This document shows, piece after piece, positions 34,210-46,900 of a stretch of 64,000 nt of DNA. The notes under the pieces were generated by a model. It was given only the letters and a program-made list of their open reading frames with translations, made no database searches and was not told the origin of the DNA. Where the stretch lies: contig QAOA01008791.1 in NCBI GenBank assembly GCA_003255065.1, positions 93,146-157,145 of the forward strand, given 5' to 3'. Source of the stretch: Cercis canadensis. Taxonomy: Eukaryota; Streptophyta; Magnoliopsida; Fabales; Fabaceae. How positions within the stretch are numbered: position 1 is the first letter of the stretch; each line of letters opens with the position of its first letter. Position numbers and translations under genes: made by a program.

Positions 34210-34906
34210 TCCATCAAAAACTGAACCCACCTTATAATTTTAACTGAATCCTTTTTAAACTTTTCTAAATGGCTCAAATTTTAAATGGAACTCACATATA
34301 TGAGCAAATGTAAGATAAGTGTGGTTGGATTACAATTTCTCAAATTTATGCCAGAACAATGAGTCTAGAGAGCATTTTGAAATCTCTGCAACTTACATTT
34401 ATAATTAAAAATAAGAGGTATAAATATGGTTTAAGTTTTGGCAGATCTAATAAAGCTTAGATATTGCAATCTGTGCATGCATCAATGAGTTGTGAATATT
34501 TTGATGTGGATATAAAAAGGTCACATTTAATTTAATCTATTATTTATTAAAGTTTTAGTGAAGTCTTGTAAATATTAGTTGACTCAATTATAAAAGTAGA
34601 AGTAAAAGTGTTAAAAAAAAGCGTGAGAATCCAACAGAAGCATGATCAGTCTTGCTTTTTCATCACAAAAATAACATCTTGATGTCAATCTGAACGTTTT
34701 TTTTGCTTCGTGTTTCCTATGTTTCCTATTGGATTTTGCATCTATTAGGGTGGATTATTCTTAATCAATGAGCCCATGTCTTCTATAAATGAGACCTCTC
34801 GAAGGATGATTTTTCAGTCATTAGAAGAAGCAGAATACATATATACCATACATAGCAAAACAAGCAGAATCCTCTTCTGTTATTTCAAAACAATCAAGGA
34901 CAGGAT
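34210..34906. other. Upstream region of the PMEI-like pseudogene
   Basis: AT-rich DNA with no gene. A TATA-like ACATATATACCATAC lies about 65 bp before the pseudogene start. Confidence 0.4.
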
Positions 34907-35431
34907 ATGGCTTCCTTTTTTCATCACTACTCTTGTTTGCTTATCATTCTCCTCTTGAGTTTTAGCAACTTGTACACAACGAACGCTTTAGAGAAAATGC
35001 AGAAGGTTTGCTCTGACACCCACAATCCCAGTTTCTGTCTAGCTGCTTTGGCTTCAGATCCTCGTTCAGAATCAGCAACCCTTGGAAGGGTTAGGACCAA
35101 TTTCTATTCAATTAGCACTTGCAAATGCCACCAACACTAACAAATATATTGATACTCTTCTCAGTGGTGCTCGTGATCCCAAATATGAAGATGCTTTGAA
35201 AATATGCAAGTACGGATACAATAGACTTGATTTCGGACCTCTATTGGAAACATGGGAGCCAAAAAATACCAATTGGTTTCCTACATCGTAACAAAGTGTG
35301 ACGATCATGTAATTCAATGTGAAGGGGCCTTCAAAATGGTGTCAATTCAATCTCCTTTGACACAAAGGAATAATAATGCTATAAATCTTATCGATATCCT
35401 TATGTCTGTTCTTCACCAACGTCTTGGATAG
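34907..35431 (+). pseudogene. Invertase/pectin methylesterase inhibitor-like pseudogene
   Basis: The frame starts with a signal peptide (about residues 1-27, LLIILLLSFSNLYTTNA). KVCSDTHNPSFC follows, the first conserved Cys pair of the PMEI/invertase-inhibitor fold. Later come ICKYGY and VIQCEGAF (third and fourth Cys), and it ends LMSVLHQRLG at a TAG (35429-35431). The pieces lie in different frames: one shift near 35076-35085 (an extra base) and another near 35253-35262. All family landmarks are present, so this was a full-length single-exon gene of about 175 codons that decayed recently. Intact relatives bind and block pectin methylesterases or acid invertases in the wall. Sequencing error is the alternative. 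Confidence 0.75.
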
Positions 35432-35532
35432 GCCATCCATCTCCTAACGTGTATATATATATATATATATATATNACAGAATTATGCCCTATAATAACTT
35501 CACTTAAGATCTATAGAAATTAAGAATGATAA
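35432..35532. other. (TA)n run and N at 35475
   Basis: A TA microsatellite runs into a gap base. The TCTCCTAACG string at 35440 follows an A and could be a Helitron 5' end, but support for that is weak. Confidence 0.3.
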
Positions 35533-37018
35533 TTGGATATCAAGGGTTCTCTAATTAGCAAAGATGTTCTCAAGTCATCTAGCTCAATTAGCAAAGATAT
35601 GTCATTTGCAGGGAAAGTCATGGTATTGGTTGGAGACTTTAGGCATATATTATTAGCAATACTAAAAGGCACACAACAAGAAATTGTTTCTGTCACCATC
35701 AAATCATCTTATCTCTGGATATATTGTTAGGTAATTACTCTAATTCATTGAGATTACAACAAGTCTATTCGAATGCACATTATCTATACTAATGTTCATT
35801 TTACGATGACTCTTATAGGTACTTACCTTGACAAAAATCATGAGGTTGGCAACAGGATCTTCAAATGCAGACGCGTTGAAAATTAGCAAGTTCACATCAT
35901 AACTGCTGAATATTGGTGATGATGATGCATGAGATCTAAATGATGGTGAAACAAATATTGATATACCGAATGACCTTTGTGTGCATAGCTCTCATGAATC
36001 AATCGTTTATATTGTTAACTCTACCTATTTTGAGTTTTGGACAAACATGCACGATCCAAATCACTGTCAAGAAAAAACTATTCTTGCACCTACCATAGAA
36101 GTGGTGAAACAAATAAATGATTATATGATTTTTTTTATGTCTGGTGATGAGAAAGTTTTTCTGAGTGCAGACAGTATATGCAAATCGTTTGGAAACGGAA
36201 TGGATGACATCCACACACCCAAATTCCTACATAATATCACATTGTCTAGCCTACCAAATCACATGTTATCATTGAAAGTTGGTGTGTTAATCATGTTATT
36301 GAGGAATATTGATCTTCATAAAAGACTATGCAATGGTATGAGACTAATCATCATACTGCTTGAAAAATATGTGATTGAAGTCAAAATTATTTTAGATAGT
36401 AATTCAGGAGAGAAGATATTCATCTTCAAATTGAGTCTAACATCATCTGAACGAAGAATGCGGTTTCAATTAAAACGGAGGCAATTTTCTGTGTTTTGCT
36501 ATGACAGTAAATAAGAGTCATGGACAGTCACTTTCTCATGTGGGGCTGTACCTCCCAATACCAATATTTAGTCACGAACAACTTTATGTAGCTTTCTCAA
36601 GAGTTATAAATTGGAGTGGTCTGAAGGTGTTATTGATAGATTTAGATGGGACGACCATAAAGAGCACAAAAAAATAGTCTTCAAGGAGGTGTTCTATAAG
36701 ATCAATCGAAGATGTATGTTATAAAACGAAAAGCCCTACAAATTCTAAATATACTTCTACAAAATAAATATGTACTTATATATTTATTTATTGGTCCTGT
36801 AATATAATTTCAGGTACACAGGAAAATGGCGAGCCCTTAGCAAAGTATCATATCAATAGCAGTTCAAATCAGATACTAGAGGTTATTTCATTGATGTGAT
36901 ATCACATTGCCACATTATTAGATTATAAGAAATCCTATAAGTAAGAACTGATCACAAACTTTATTTTATGTCGGACCCTGTCCCACCCCGCCGCGCATCG
37001 CGCGGGGCAATCTACTAG
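35533..37018 (+). mobile_element. Helitron 3' portion with PIF1-like helicase remnant
   Basis: Two frames match the Helitron PIF1/RecD-like helicase. One has GKVMVLVGDFRHILLAI with ILKGTQQEIV (35533-35730). The other has ILAPTIEVVKQIND, LPNHMLSLKVGVLIMLLRNI and LCNGMRLII, then VFCYDSK (35981-36514). The final NKSHGQSLSHVGLYLP block follows in another frame to about 36650. The element ends with a GC hairpin (CCGCGCATCGCGCGG, about 36990-37005) and CTAG at 37015-37018 followed by T, the standard Helitron 3' terminus. The Rep domain and the Walker A part of the helicase are missing, so it cannot move on its own. The 5' end was not found. Confidence 0.8.
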
Positions 37019-37843
37019 TGAATTTAAAAGTAAAATACAATAACATAATTATAGCAATAAGTAACAATATTTGAAGAAAATTCTAATATGATTATAAGGA
37101 TTAAAGTATCAACCACAATAATCAAGTCACTTGAGTTTTGACAAAAATAAATTTAATAAATTACTCATGCCCCAATGATAGAGATGGACGAGAATGTGAG
37201 TGAATGAATGATTTAGACATTTAGGAATTTGAATTTTTTTTTTTTTGATAAAAANTTTTTATTTTGATAAAAAATCAAACGGGCTAGTTGGGACAATTGA
37301 GCCAATCCAACCCAAACTTGAATAGGCTAGGGGCTAATTTAGACAAGACCAAATTAACCCAATTTAATTTGAGCTAATAAGTCAAAACAAGTCAATTTAT
37401 TGGGTAGAGTTCATTTTACGATCTCTATATATTACATTAAAAAAATTAAAAGAATGAAATAAATAAACCATACCATTAACGTAACGGTGGTGATAAATTT
37501 CCTTCAATCAGATGCCATAAATTTCCTTGAACCTTGAGGTTTTGTAGAAAAAATAAAGATATGATACATCATTAATGCCTTTTTTATTTTTTGGCCGAAA
37601 ATAAATTTTATATTTTATTTTTTGGTTTTTGGTTTTTCGACCTTGAGAATCGCAGGGGCTCAAATTCCACTTCGTTGAAGAATTGGGGACTTAAAAGTGA
37701 AAAACTTTCCCACGCCCCAAACAAGTATCTCTCTTCGTATTCTGTTCGTAGCACTGCAAAATCTGTTCTCTGCACCGCCACATCGGAGATCTTTGCGGGC
37801 AAATCGAGAGGAAGAAAAGGAAAGAAAGAAAAAAAACGAGTCG
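37019..37843. other. Intergenic region and 5'UTR of the ERD2-like gene
   Basis: AT-rich DNA with an N at 37255 inside a T/A run, then a purine-rich leader (37800-37843) directly before the ERD2-like start codon. No other gene is visible. Confidence 0.5.
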
Positions 37844-40757
37844 ATGAGAGCTCAGAGGAAGCCGATCCACGCCGTCTCGACATGGGTGAGGAGACAGCCT
37901 CCAAAGGTGAAGGCTTTTCTCGCCGTCGTATCCGGCATGGCCGCTCTAGTGCTGCTTCGTTTCATTGTTCACGATCATGATAATCTCTTCGTCGCAGCTG
38001 AGGCTGTGCACTCCATTGGAATTTCTGTCCTAATCTACAAGCTCATGAAAGAGAGGACATGTGCAGGTAAATATTGTAATTGTGGGATTTTGGTACTGGA
38101 TTTATTTAATTGTTTGAGAAATTATTCATTTATAATCCTAGTTTTTTGTGAATGGTTTGAGATTGCAAATGTTTTGTTTGTATAAAAATTGTGTGATTAA
38201 TTAGCAATTGGCAGGGCTTCAATAAAGCATTTTGCAATTGTTTTGTCTTTCCTTTCTTGGTTTTGTAAATTGGGTAGACTGACTTTCAGACATAAAATTG
38301 ACATCAAATTTGAAGACTTTTCCTTGACATTGACCAGGTGTATTTTCTTTTACCCCTCTCTGCAATGTGACGTAAACATGTATTTGGAACTTGTAAGTTC
38401 TTTTAAACATTAAATTCTCTCTGGAAGGTCAGAAATTTTACTGATAAGGAAAAAAGATCAATTTTTTGGGAATAATTTTTTACATTTTTTCCGTAGTACC
38501 TACGCATGAAAATGCCATCTCTACATGCTTGAGCCAGGATGCTGTTTCTTGTCTTCCCTGAGGCGAGTTATTCTTTTGTGGAATACACAAACAGCACAAT
38601 ACATGTTTTCCTCCCTCATTTGCTCATTTTTATAGACTATTATTTCTTTTATTTTGAGTTTCTCCCAGTTCTAATTCAATCCGTCTAGAACTTCCTTAAC
38701 AAATATTTGGATTATGTGGCAGTTCTTCAGAAAGTCTGTTAGACTTATTGCACATAATTGATTTCATAAATGTGAATTACCTGGGGCAAACTTTCCAAAT
38801 TTTGTTTATTTCCCCGTCATTTTTTTGGCAATCACATTTTCATCATTAGAGCATGTTAGGTTCAGATTGAGCTTGTTGGACCATATATGGCCTTTTTTGA
38901 CATTTCTTTTTCACTTGGGGTTAATCAGTGTCTTTACAATTGTTATTCGATGAAATATATGTTGTTTTAATTTACTGATTGTTATGATACTTCTACCTTG
39001 TTAGTATTATCTAGATGGGGATTTTACCAGATCTCTGGACTAATGTTTTCTTTCTGCGTGAATACCACATATTTCTCATTCCTCTTGTCACTGTTTTCAT
39101 GCCTTTAATCATAATTCTTTATTTGCTTTCAATGACATGCAGGACTATCACTCAAATCCCAGGAATTAACAGCTATCTTTTTAGCTGTTAGGCTGTACTG
39201 CAGTTTTGTCATGGAATATGATATACACACACTACTTGATTTAGCTACTCTGGCAACAACTCTGTGGGTTATATATATGATTCGTTTCAAACTGAGGGCT
39301 AGTTACATGGAGGAGAAGGACAATTTTGCAATATACTATGTGGTAAGTTCCCTATAGTGACAAGGCTTGTTGTGAAGCAGGCCTCCCTCCTTGATTGTTT
39401 CATATATGGTGTTTAAATGGTATACATTAATTACTTCAGTGCTTCACATGTGAGATATTAGTGTACATGCAAATTTATTTATAGCTGTTATTGAAAGATA
39501 ATATTGACACCTACTTTGTTTTCTTATTTGTCTGCTACATATTTTATTTAAATGTGGCTCTTCTCCCTGGCTCCTTCTCCATCACTCTCTCCCTTCCTCC
39601 TTTCCTGTTTGCATGTCTATGTACTTTGAAGGATTCTAAGTTCTTCTAAGTAACTGCATAATGTTGTCATTGATTACTAATAACTTGTACATTCCCCTTC
39701 TATCATAGTTAGCTTGATGTACTCTTATCTTTGACATTGAATGCAGGTGATACCCTGTGCTGTGTTAGCCTTGTTAATTCATCCATCAACTTCTCATCAT
39801 TTATTGAACAGGATTGCCTGGGCATTCTGTGTATATCTTGAAGCTGTTTCAGTTCTACCCCAACTGCGGGTCATGCAGAACACCAAAGTATAAATTCCTT
39901 ATTCAAGAGTTCCATGCCGAGCTAGATTTTTCATATAGGATATAATTTAATTGCTCTCTTTCATAACTTGTTTCATTTTATACTTTCAGATTGTTGAACC
40001 ATTCACAGCTCATTATGTATTTGCACTGGGTGTTGCAAGATTCCTAAGCTGTGCTCATTGGGTTCTTCAGGTATGATTCTGTTCAACAGAAGTCGTAATC
40101 AATTTACTTACCTCTTTGATTCATTTGTAAATTTTGTTACCATTTGTTCGATGGCATGTGCTGATGGTCAGTATCACTAAAGATGGTATTCCTTTTTGGG
40201 ATGGTTAGCGTGTTGATCAAGGAGTGAAATGTGAACATAATTTTATAACTTAGTTTGGCATGAGTTTTAAATGGTATAGCAAAAGTCATCTTCCCCCCTA
40301 GAAGGCTATGTGTTTTGTTTGTATCTGATTTCCCAACTTCATGCTTGTGTGTTCTGAATTTATGAGGTAATCTATCTGTATTCAATTGCTGGCCAATTTG
40401 TTACAGTTTTATCGCTGCTGTTTGCACAATACTAATTGCGATTAACATATTTTTACTTGCACAGGTGTTAGATAGTCGTGGACATTTGTTGGTTGCGCTG
40501 GGCTATGGTCTATGGCCTTCAATGGTTCTTATCTCAGAAATTGTCCAGACTTTCATCTTAGCAGATTTCTGCTACTACTATGTCAAAAGGTTGGTTGAGT
40601 AAATCATATACTTTGTTTGTGTGTCCCTCTGTCTTTTGACGCTTTTGCTGAGAGTATCTAAAGAACTTTCCTGCACGACTAACCCTTATGATGATTGATC
40701 CGTTGCAGTGTCTTTGGGGGACAGCTTGTTCTACGTCTTCCCTCTGGAGTGGTGTGA
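37844..40757 (+). CDS. ER lumen protein-retaining receptor family (ERD2-like)
   Basis: Six exons: 37844-38066, 39143-39342, 39747-39887, 39990-40070, 40465-40589 and 40709-40757. All phases agree and give 272 aa. The protein is a seven-helix membrane protein of the ERD2/KDEL-receptor family in the longer plant 'ERD2-like' branch, recognised from AEAVHSIGISVLIYKL, GLSLKSQELTAIFLAVRLYC, TLLDLATLATTLWVIYMIRF and LSCAHWVLQ. True ERD2 returns K/HDEL proteins from Golgi to ER. The ERD2-like branch has a basic N-terminal extension (RKPIHAVSTWVRRQPPKVKA), and its cargo is less certain. All introns have GT-AG ends. The gene looks intact. It converges with LAP5 downstream (530 bp between stop codons). 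Confidence 0.92.
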
Positions 40758-41287
40758 TTGAAGATCCATTGCAATATGGTTGATCATCCTTGTTGGAACT
40801 TGAAATCCGTTGTTTGTTTCTTGAAGAAAAGCTGGTTCGCTGTAAAGTTGGGATGAAAAAAACTCAATATTTATGTTCGAAGTATGGTACCTCTAGTTGG
40901 AAATACTTTATACAGACAGTCAGCCTATTTACTATACTCGGCGCTTAGTTCTTAGAAGTTAAACTATTCTACAAGCGTAAGCTTTAGTTATATAATTGAA
41001 AATCTGAATGTTCCCAATGACAAGGCTGACCAGAAGGCCTCAAACTTCGATCTTAATCCTTGACAGAGAAGCTTTCTCGTACAGGTCCCATCCAAATTAA
41101 AAGAAATAAATTTTTAGTTTCAACAATTGGCCAAAATCATTTTATTTATGGTTCCAAATCTGCGGCAGATGATTTTAAGGTAAATGGAAATGAAAAGAAT
41201 AAACAGATAAGAGTTTAAAGAACATTCTGATATTCAATTCTGTCATCCAAAGTTTCTACGATAATTAATAACCATTGCAATAAAGTT
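40758..41287. other. Shared 3' intergenic region (tail-to-tail genes)
   Basis: The ERD2-like gene (plus) and LAP5 (minus) converge here. The sequence should contain both 3'UTRs. No other feature is seen. Confidence 0.6.
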
Positions 41288-42732
41288 TCAGGCAGTTAGG
41301 TTCCTGGCTAGAATTCCCTCAAAAGTAATCCCGGGTCCAAATGCCAGAATCAGACCCCATTCGGTATCTCCTCCCTCATCCCTTGTGATCTTGAGATTCT
41401 CTTCCATCATGTACTCCAGCACATAGACTATGGTATTACTACTAGCATTGCCATAATCCATGAGAGCTCGTCTACTTGCATTCAGCTTCTCTGGTGACAA
41501 ATCGAGTCGCTTTTCGATACGGTTCAAGATTGCAGGGCCACCTGGATGGACTGCCCAAAAGATCTTGTTGTAGTTCTTGTTCTGGAATCCAGCAGCTTCC
41601 ATTAACTTGTCACAGAATCCCTCAATGTTATCTTCAATTATTTGAGGAAGTTCCCTTGCTAGCTTGAAGCTTATTCCCTCCTCTGTTAGCCTCCCATCAA
41701 TTTTGTTCTCGGTATCTGGCAGAAACTCCTGGACAGCTGTGTGAAGCTCAAAAAGAGGCCTTTCAATTCCCAACAATGGGTCTGAGCCAATTATCATTGC
41801 ACCAGCACCATCCCCAAACAGTGCCACCCCAACAAGGTCATAAGGTCTATCTGCACTTGGTGGCTTGAACCCAATAATTGTAGTTTCAGAAGTAGCAAGC
41901 AGCACTCGGCTCCCGGGATTATTCTCGGCTATGTCTTTTGCTACACGGAGACCAGCCACACCTCCAGAGCAGCCCATGAAATAGAGCATGATTCGTTGAG
42001 TCTCAGGGCTGAGTCCTAGTCCTCTTGCTAGGTGAAGGTCACCACCAGGTAGTCTTGCTTCACTTGAAGACACATAAACTAAGTGGGTTATGTCTGATAA
42101 AGGCCTACCCCACTTCTTCATACAAACTTGGGAAGCTTCGATTGCCATTTGTGTTACTGCTTTGTTACATATTTCTAGCCGTTGCTTCAAAGTGGGGAGC
42201 CCTTCAACAGCAAGTTCTGGGTACTTTTTCAGTATCTCCTCAGACATCACCACGTACCTTGTTTTAACTGTGGTTGTCTTGCCTGTTTTTACCATAAACC
42301 ACATGGGACATGTGCATTAGTAATAATTCCTGTTAGCACAAGTAGGTACCTTGTAATTCGTGAAATGCAAATACATCTTTTAGTAAGTTTGGTTACATAA
42401 TACATTGTTAATCATCGTAAATTCTGCCCCCAAACTTACTTATGAATGCTTGCAAAAATCAATAACTTAGACGAGCAAATGTCACATAGTTGCAAGCTTT
42501 AAAGAGAGAAGAGACAGAAAAAAAATACAAGGAAGGGGGTGATAGACTTACAAAGTCTGGTCAGCTTCTGCTTGAGCTCTGGATTATCACAGTTGGTGTC
42601 TCTGAAATATCCATCAACTAAATACTCTTGCATGACAAGCTGGTGAGGGAAAGCCTTGCCAAGAGCTAAAATTGTAGCTTTCCCAGGGTTGGGCTGCTTT
42701 TCGACGCCTTTCAAGATAGCTTCTTCTCCCAT
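41288..42732 (-). CDS. LAP5: Type III polyketide synthase B (LAP5-like)
   Basis: Two exons, 42552-42732 and 41288-42282, are split within Cys61 (phase 1, as in the CHS superfamily) and give 391 aa. The chalcone-synthase fold is complete, with catalytic Cys165 (FMGCSGG), His306 (WAVHPGG) and Asn339 (YGNASSN), and the C-terminal GFGPG-type motif reads AFGPGITFEG. The start KATILALGKAFPHQLVMQEY and the ending ILARNL place it with LAP5/PKS-B rather than chalcone synthase or LAP6. Arabidopsis LAP5 condenses fatty acyl-CoA starters with malonyl-CoA into alkylpyrones for sporopollenin in the anther tapetum (family knowledge). A TATA box lies about 90 bp upstream. There are no defects. Confidence 0.95.
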
Positions 42733-42822
42733 TTTCTTCTTTTTCTGGTTGACCAGATGCTCAAAATTCCCCTGGCAATGAATGTTTTCTAGACCACTGA
42801 CCAAGAGAAGACAGGTCTGATC

Positions 42823-42833
42823 CTATATATAAT
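42823..42833 (-). promoter_or_regulatory. Candidate TATA box of LAP5
   Basis: ATTATATATAG on the minus strand lies about 90 bp before the start codon, leaving room for a leader of about 60 nt. Confidence 0.55.
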
Positions 42834-43921
42834 CTCCCAGGCATGTGTATGACGATAAATTACATGGGGAATTCTGGCGTGACAATTTCATTTTGGGTGA
42901 GACATGAAGTGTGCAACTGTTATTATAGATATATAATGCGTTTTAGTTGAGAAGCAAGGCGTTCATGGAGATCGTATTGGGTAGGGGTTTGGTGCAAGTT
43001 TTGATTTTAATTACATCAAATTAGAATAGAAACAAAGCATTAATGTTTTCCTATATACTCTCTCCAAGCTCATACTTTGCAACCTCTCTTTTCTGCTGGT
43101 TTCTCTGAAGTATCACTAGCTGTTTTCCTTTGCATTATGTCTTATTAGACTCAGAATATGAATAAATTATTCTATTCATATTAGTAATTTTTCGTGGCAG
43201 CAAGAAGGCTTGGATTGCCTGTGGTCCAAACTGTAAATACAGACACGCCCAAAATCGCAGGTGGTAAACAGACAATGATTCATGAAAAGGAGAAGGAAAT
43301 CAAGAAACTTGAAGACTTTCAGAAGGAGTAATGATGCATACACACCCATTTCTTTTACAAATAATGGCACAATCTGAATTTGGGTGGTTTTACCTAAACT
43401 TGTTTGCGGAGTTCTATATACACAGAATTCAGATTTTACACACGAAGCAAATGTCAAAAGTTGAGCATGTGTTGGGTGAAATATCATTATCCAACTTTTC
43501 TTCTCTTCAACTCAAATTCTACCATACCATTCAGGATGTGTATAGTTTGTGACAACTGTTTGTGATCATTTTCCTTCTAAAAGCAAGGAAAATTCCCCTT
43601 GGTTCCACCGGCAGTAACCAACATCCAATAGCCAAAACATCATTCAATTATCTTCAAGAATTTTTTGGCCAACAATGATAAAATGAAACATTTTCCATGC
43701 AATCTACTAAAGAATGCCATTGTACAAATGGAGGACGAAATTCTTTACTTACACAGGCTGCAAGGCCAGAAAAGGAAATAACACTGAAACAGCCTGCTCC
43801 ATTTACAAATTATTGCTATTTTTGCTTTAATATTACACACTCCCAATCAAATACCGTATCTTAAAATTGTAAGTCTTCAGTGCAACATTACATATATCAT
43901 CATAAATTGAGACGTCTAATT
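42834..43921. other. Intergenic region between LAP5 and the nucleosidase gene
   Basis: It holds the LAP5 promoter and, at its right end, the 3'UTR of the minus-strand nucleosidase gene. No coding sequence is recognised. Confidence 0.5.
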
Positions 43922-46900
43922 TTAAATTTCAGAAAAACGCTTTCCATTGATGTAATCAATAACTTTCTCCACCGCCAGATCCAGCGCAGCAGTTACAGCT
44001 GCCAAATTCTGCAAGAATTCTTCTGCAGTTGGTTTGTCACCATCGACTACATCAGTCACAGCTTTTATAAAAATTGCAGGAACTTTCAAAAGGTCAGCAA
44101 CATAGGCAACAGCTGCTCCCTGTGTAAAAAGTTCAAACGGGGACAACGAATTGATTCAAATAAGAAAATAAAATATATGAATTGTTTTTAGTTACAACAA
44201 GATCTGAGGCATCACTTATATTTCTAGCAAAACAGGTTTGTTCATTGTTTAGTAAGGGCGGGCTTCATGAAAAGAGGTGGTAAAGGACAAAAACCAAATA
44301 ATAGGTTATGCTATTCGTTGTGAGTGTCTCAGTTACAAAAAATTAAATACACTTTGACACACCAGAGAGAGAGAGAAGCATATCCAGAAAATTCTTCTAT
44401 GAAATTGTAGCCATTAACGATCAGAGAATGGTACAAGGACACATGGAGTTATGCAACTTTTGCAATAGGATTTCTCCGTAGGGCAGTGGAGGGAATGGGA
44501 GTTAGGCCTAATATCACAAGAGCATGATATTTTTGTGATAATGCACAACAAATAACATATTTAGGTGACGTCACCAATCATCAGCATCTTCTACCCAAAA
44601 AAAATTAGAGATACCCCATTACCTAGTAAGGAATTAAGAACAGATAAAAAAATTTGCAATTATGCAGTTGTGGATTCATGAAATCATTACTAGCTGATGT
44701 CCTACCGTAAATGCATGATCTAAAAGAAATAGCATCATTGGAGGTTACCTCCATATCTTTAACGGTAGCATCATTTGCAATGATTGATGCTTCATCCTGT
44801 TGGGTCATATCTAGAGAGTCACCAGTAGACAACTTACCAACCTGAAATATGTTCACAAATTGTCGAAATTGTTGAAGGTTCAAGTTTGGTCAAAATTCAA
44901 AAGATATTTGGTGTTTGAAGCAGATTCATTTTAATGTACTTATGAAGATCAGATCTTATTCAGTACAAAAAATTTAAACCATTATGCTGGACATTACCTA
45001 GACTGCAAGCAGCATCCATATCTTATGCAAATAAGCTATGATATCCACAACCAGATCTCATGAATATTATATGATCTATGATAAATCTTTGTTTATTAAC
45101 TTTCAAAATTATCAATTCAAGGCAATCATATGCATAAGGAATAAGCAGCAGCTACAGTGTCTGCATCTAATAGATTTGTCCCAGATCACAATAAAAGTAA
45201 TTTCATTATCTTACTCAACAAGTAAAGAAAAAACATTGACTACATAAAATGACAGAGGTTCAAACTATCCCACGATCATATTGCCAAACCTCACAGCCAC
45301 AGGCTCAGTCATCTAGATGATAACAGCTACGTGATAAATGGTTATTGGCCTGTAAAAATAGCATGCCTGGTTGTTTAAGGAACTTTTCCAAGTTACGATA
45401 AACTGGGTCTTTCTTTTATTTATTTCATTATTATTAGCATGTATGACAGCCCAACAATGAAAGTGAATTAAACACTTGCATTCTGTCAGGAAAATGTTAT
45501 GGGCTTTTTCAATAAGCAGGAATCTTATATCAAATGCAATTCAATCCAATAAGTAGGCTATTCAAACATGACATTAATATATGGCCATTTTCGTATGCTT
45601 GCTTCACTGCTTCACATTGACGCCTTTAAGTAACTATGTATGCGTAGAGTAATGCAACGTATACCCAATTATTTTACTGAATTTTTAATGAATGGACCCA
45701 CATTACTTACATCAAAGCATGGGTTATCTGATGGAGCGCAGCTCAGTAGAAATCATGCTTTTGTTGAATTACGCATCAATAGAATGTAGGATTTGTTAAA
45801 TTGCTGTATCAAATTTTTGGTAAATATTGCTTTTCATATGTATATTTGAGATTTCACTACCAATGCTGACTACCAAAAAATAAACAGACATACTTATCAA
45901 ACCAAGACAATCATAACTGATTCTGTGCTGAAAGGGAAAAACTTCTCGAACAGTATGGGAAGTCAATTCAGTTAATTAATCTGGTTAAACAATGATGCAC
46001 TCTTGATGACAAAAAAAAACAAGAACTAAGGATCTTAGCTTGGCTATGTAAATCATGATTAAGACTAATTGCACCAAAGGGTTTTCTTTTAGGGAAAAAA
46101 AAAAAAAAGGCCTGCTTAGCATTTTTTGACAGGCTATTCCAAGTCATGACAAAACCCGAAATATTCATAAAAATAAACTTTGAATAGCATTCACCTTTAG
46201 ATTAAGTTCCTTTACAAGATTGGGAGTTTCACAGGCTTTGCGTAAACCAACTCCATACAGATCAAAGACCTGCAAAAGACATGAAATATACATATGAATG
46301 TTAGGCACAAAACTTTTACCTAAACAATCTTGCAGGTGCAAGAAGTTTTATTTCATTTGGTATCTAAAAGTCCTCCCCCCCACCCCCCCTCTATCTCTCT
46401 CTCTCTCTCTCGCTCACTCACTCACTCTCAGAAACATATAGGGCAACTTTTAAGTAGGAAGATAGCAGAAAGACCAAAGTAAGGCCACTTCTATAGTTTT
46501 CAAGGGATTTTATTGATCAGAAAGGAAGTGAATGGGCTTTCTTTGAATGCTATAGCAAAAGAAAAACCCATCAATTCTAGTGAACAATGTAAAACTTACA
46601 GGTATCGGTATTCTCCTGTCATGAAAAGCACAATCCAATACAACGAAAATATCACCAACATTAGCTCCCTTGGCCTGAAAGAATCCACAAATGAAAATCA
46701 GTTTTCAAAAGAAAAAAAAAAAAAAAAAANAAAAAAAAGATGTTTAATTTATGATTTTGAAGTCTTTGATTAGTTATTAAAGTAGTGTGCAACTTTATCC
46801 AATACTAGCAAAGGCAGAATTACAAGTTCAACCAGTATGAAAACTGGGATGGCAGATTATTAGCATCAATTATTACATGATGAACTTCATAACAATTAGG

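Noticed and set aside
42834..43921. Several 60-100 codon ORFs between LAP5 and MTN1
   Set aside because: No family resemblance, no splice-consistent extension and overlap on both strands; treated as intergenic.
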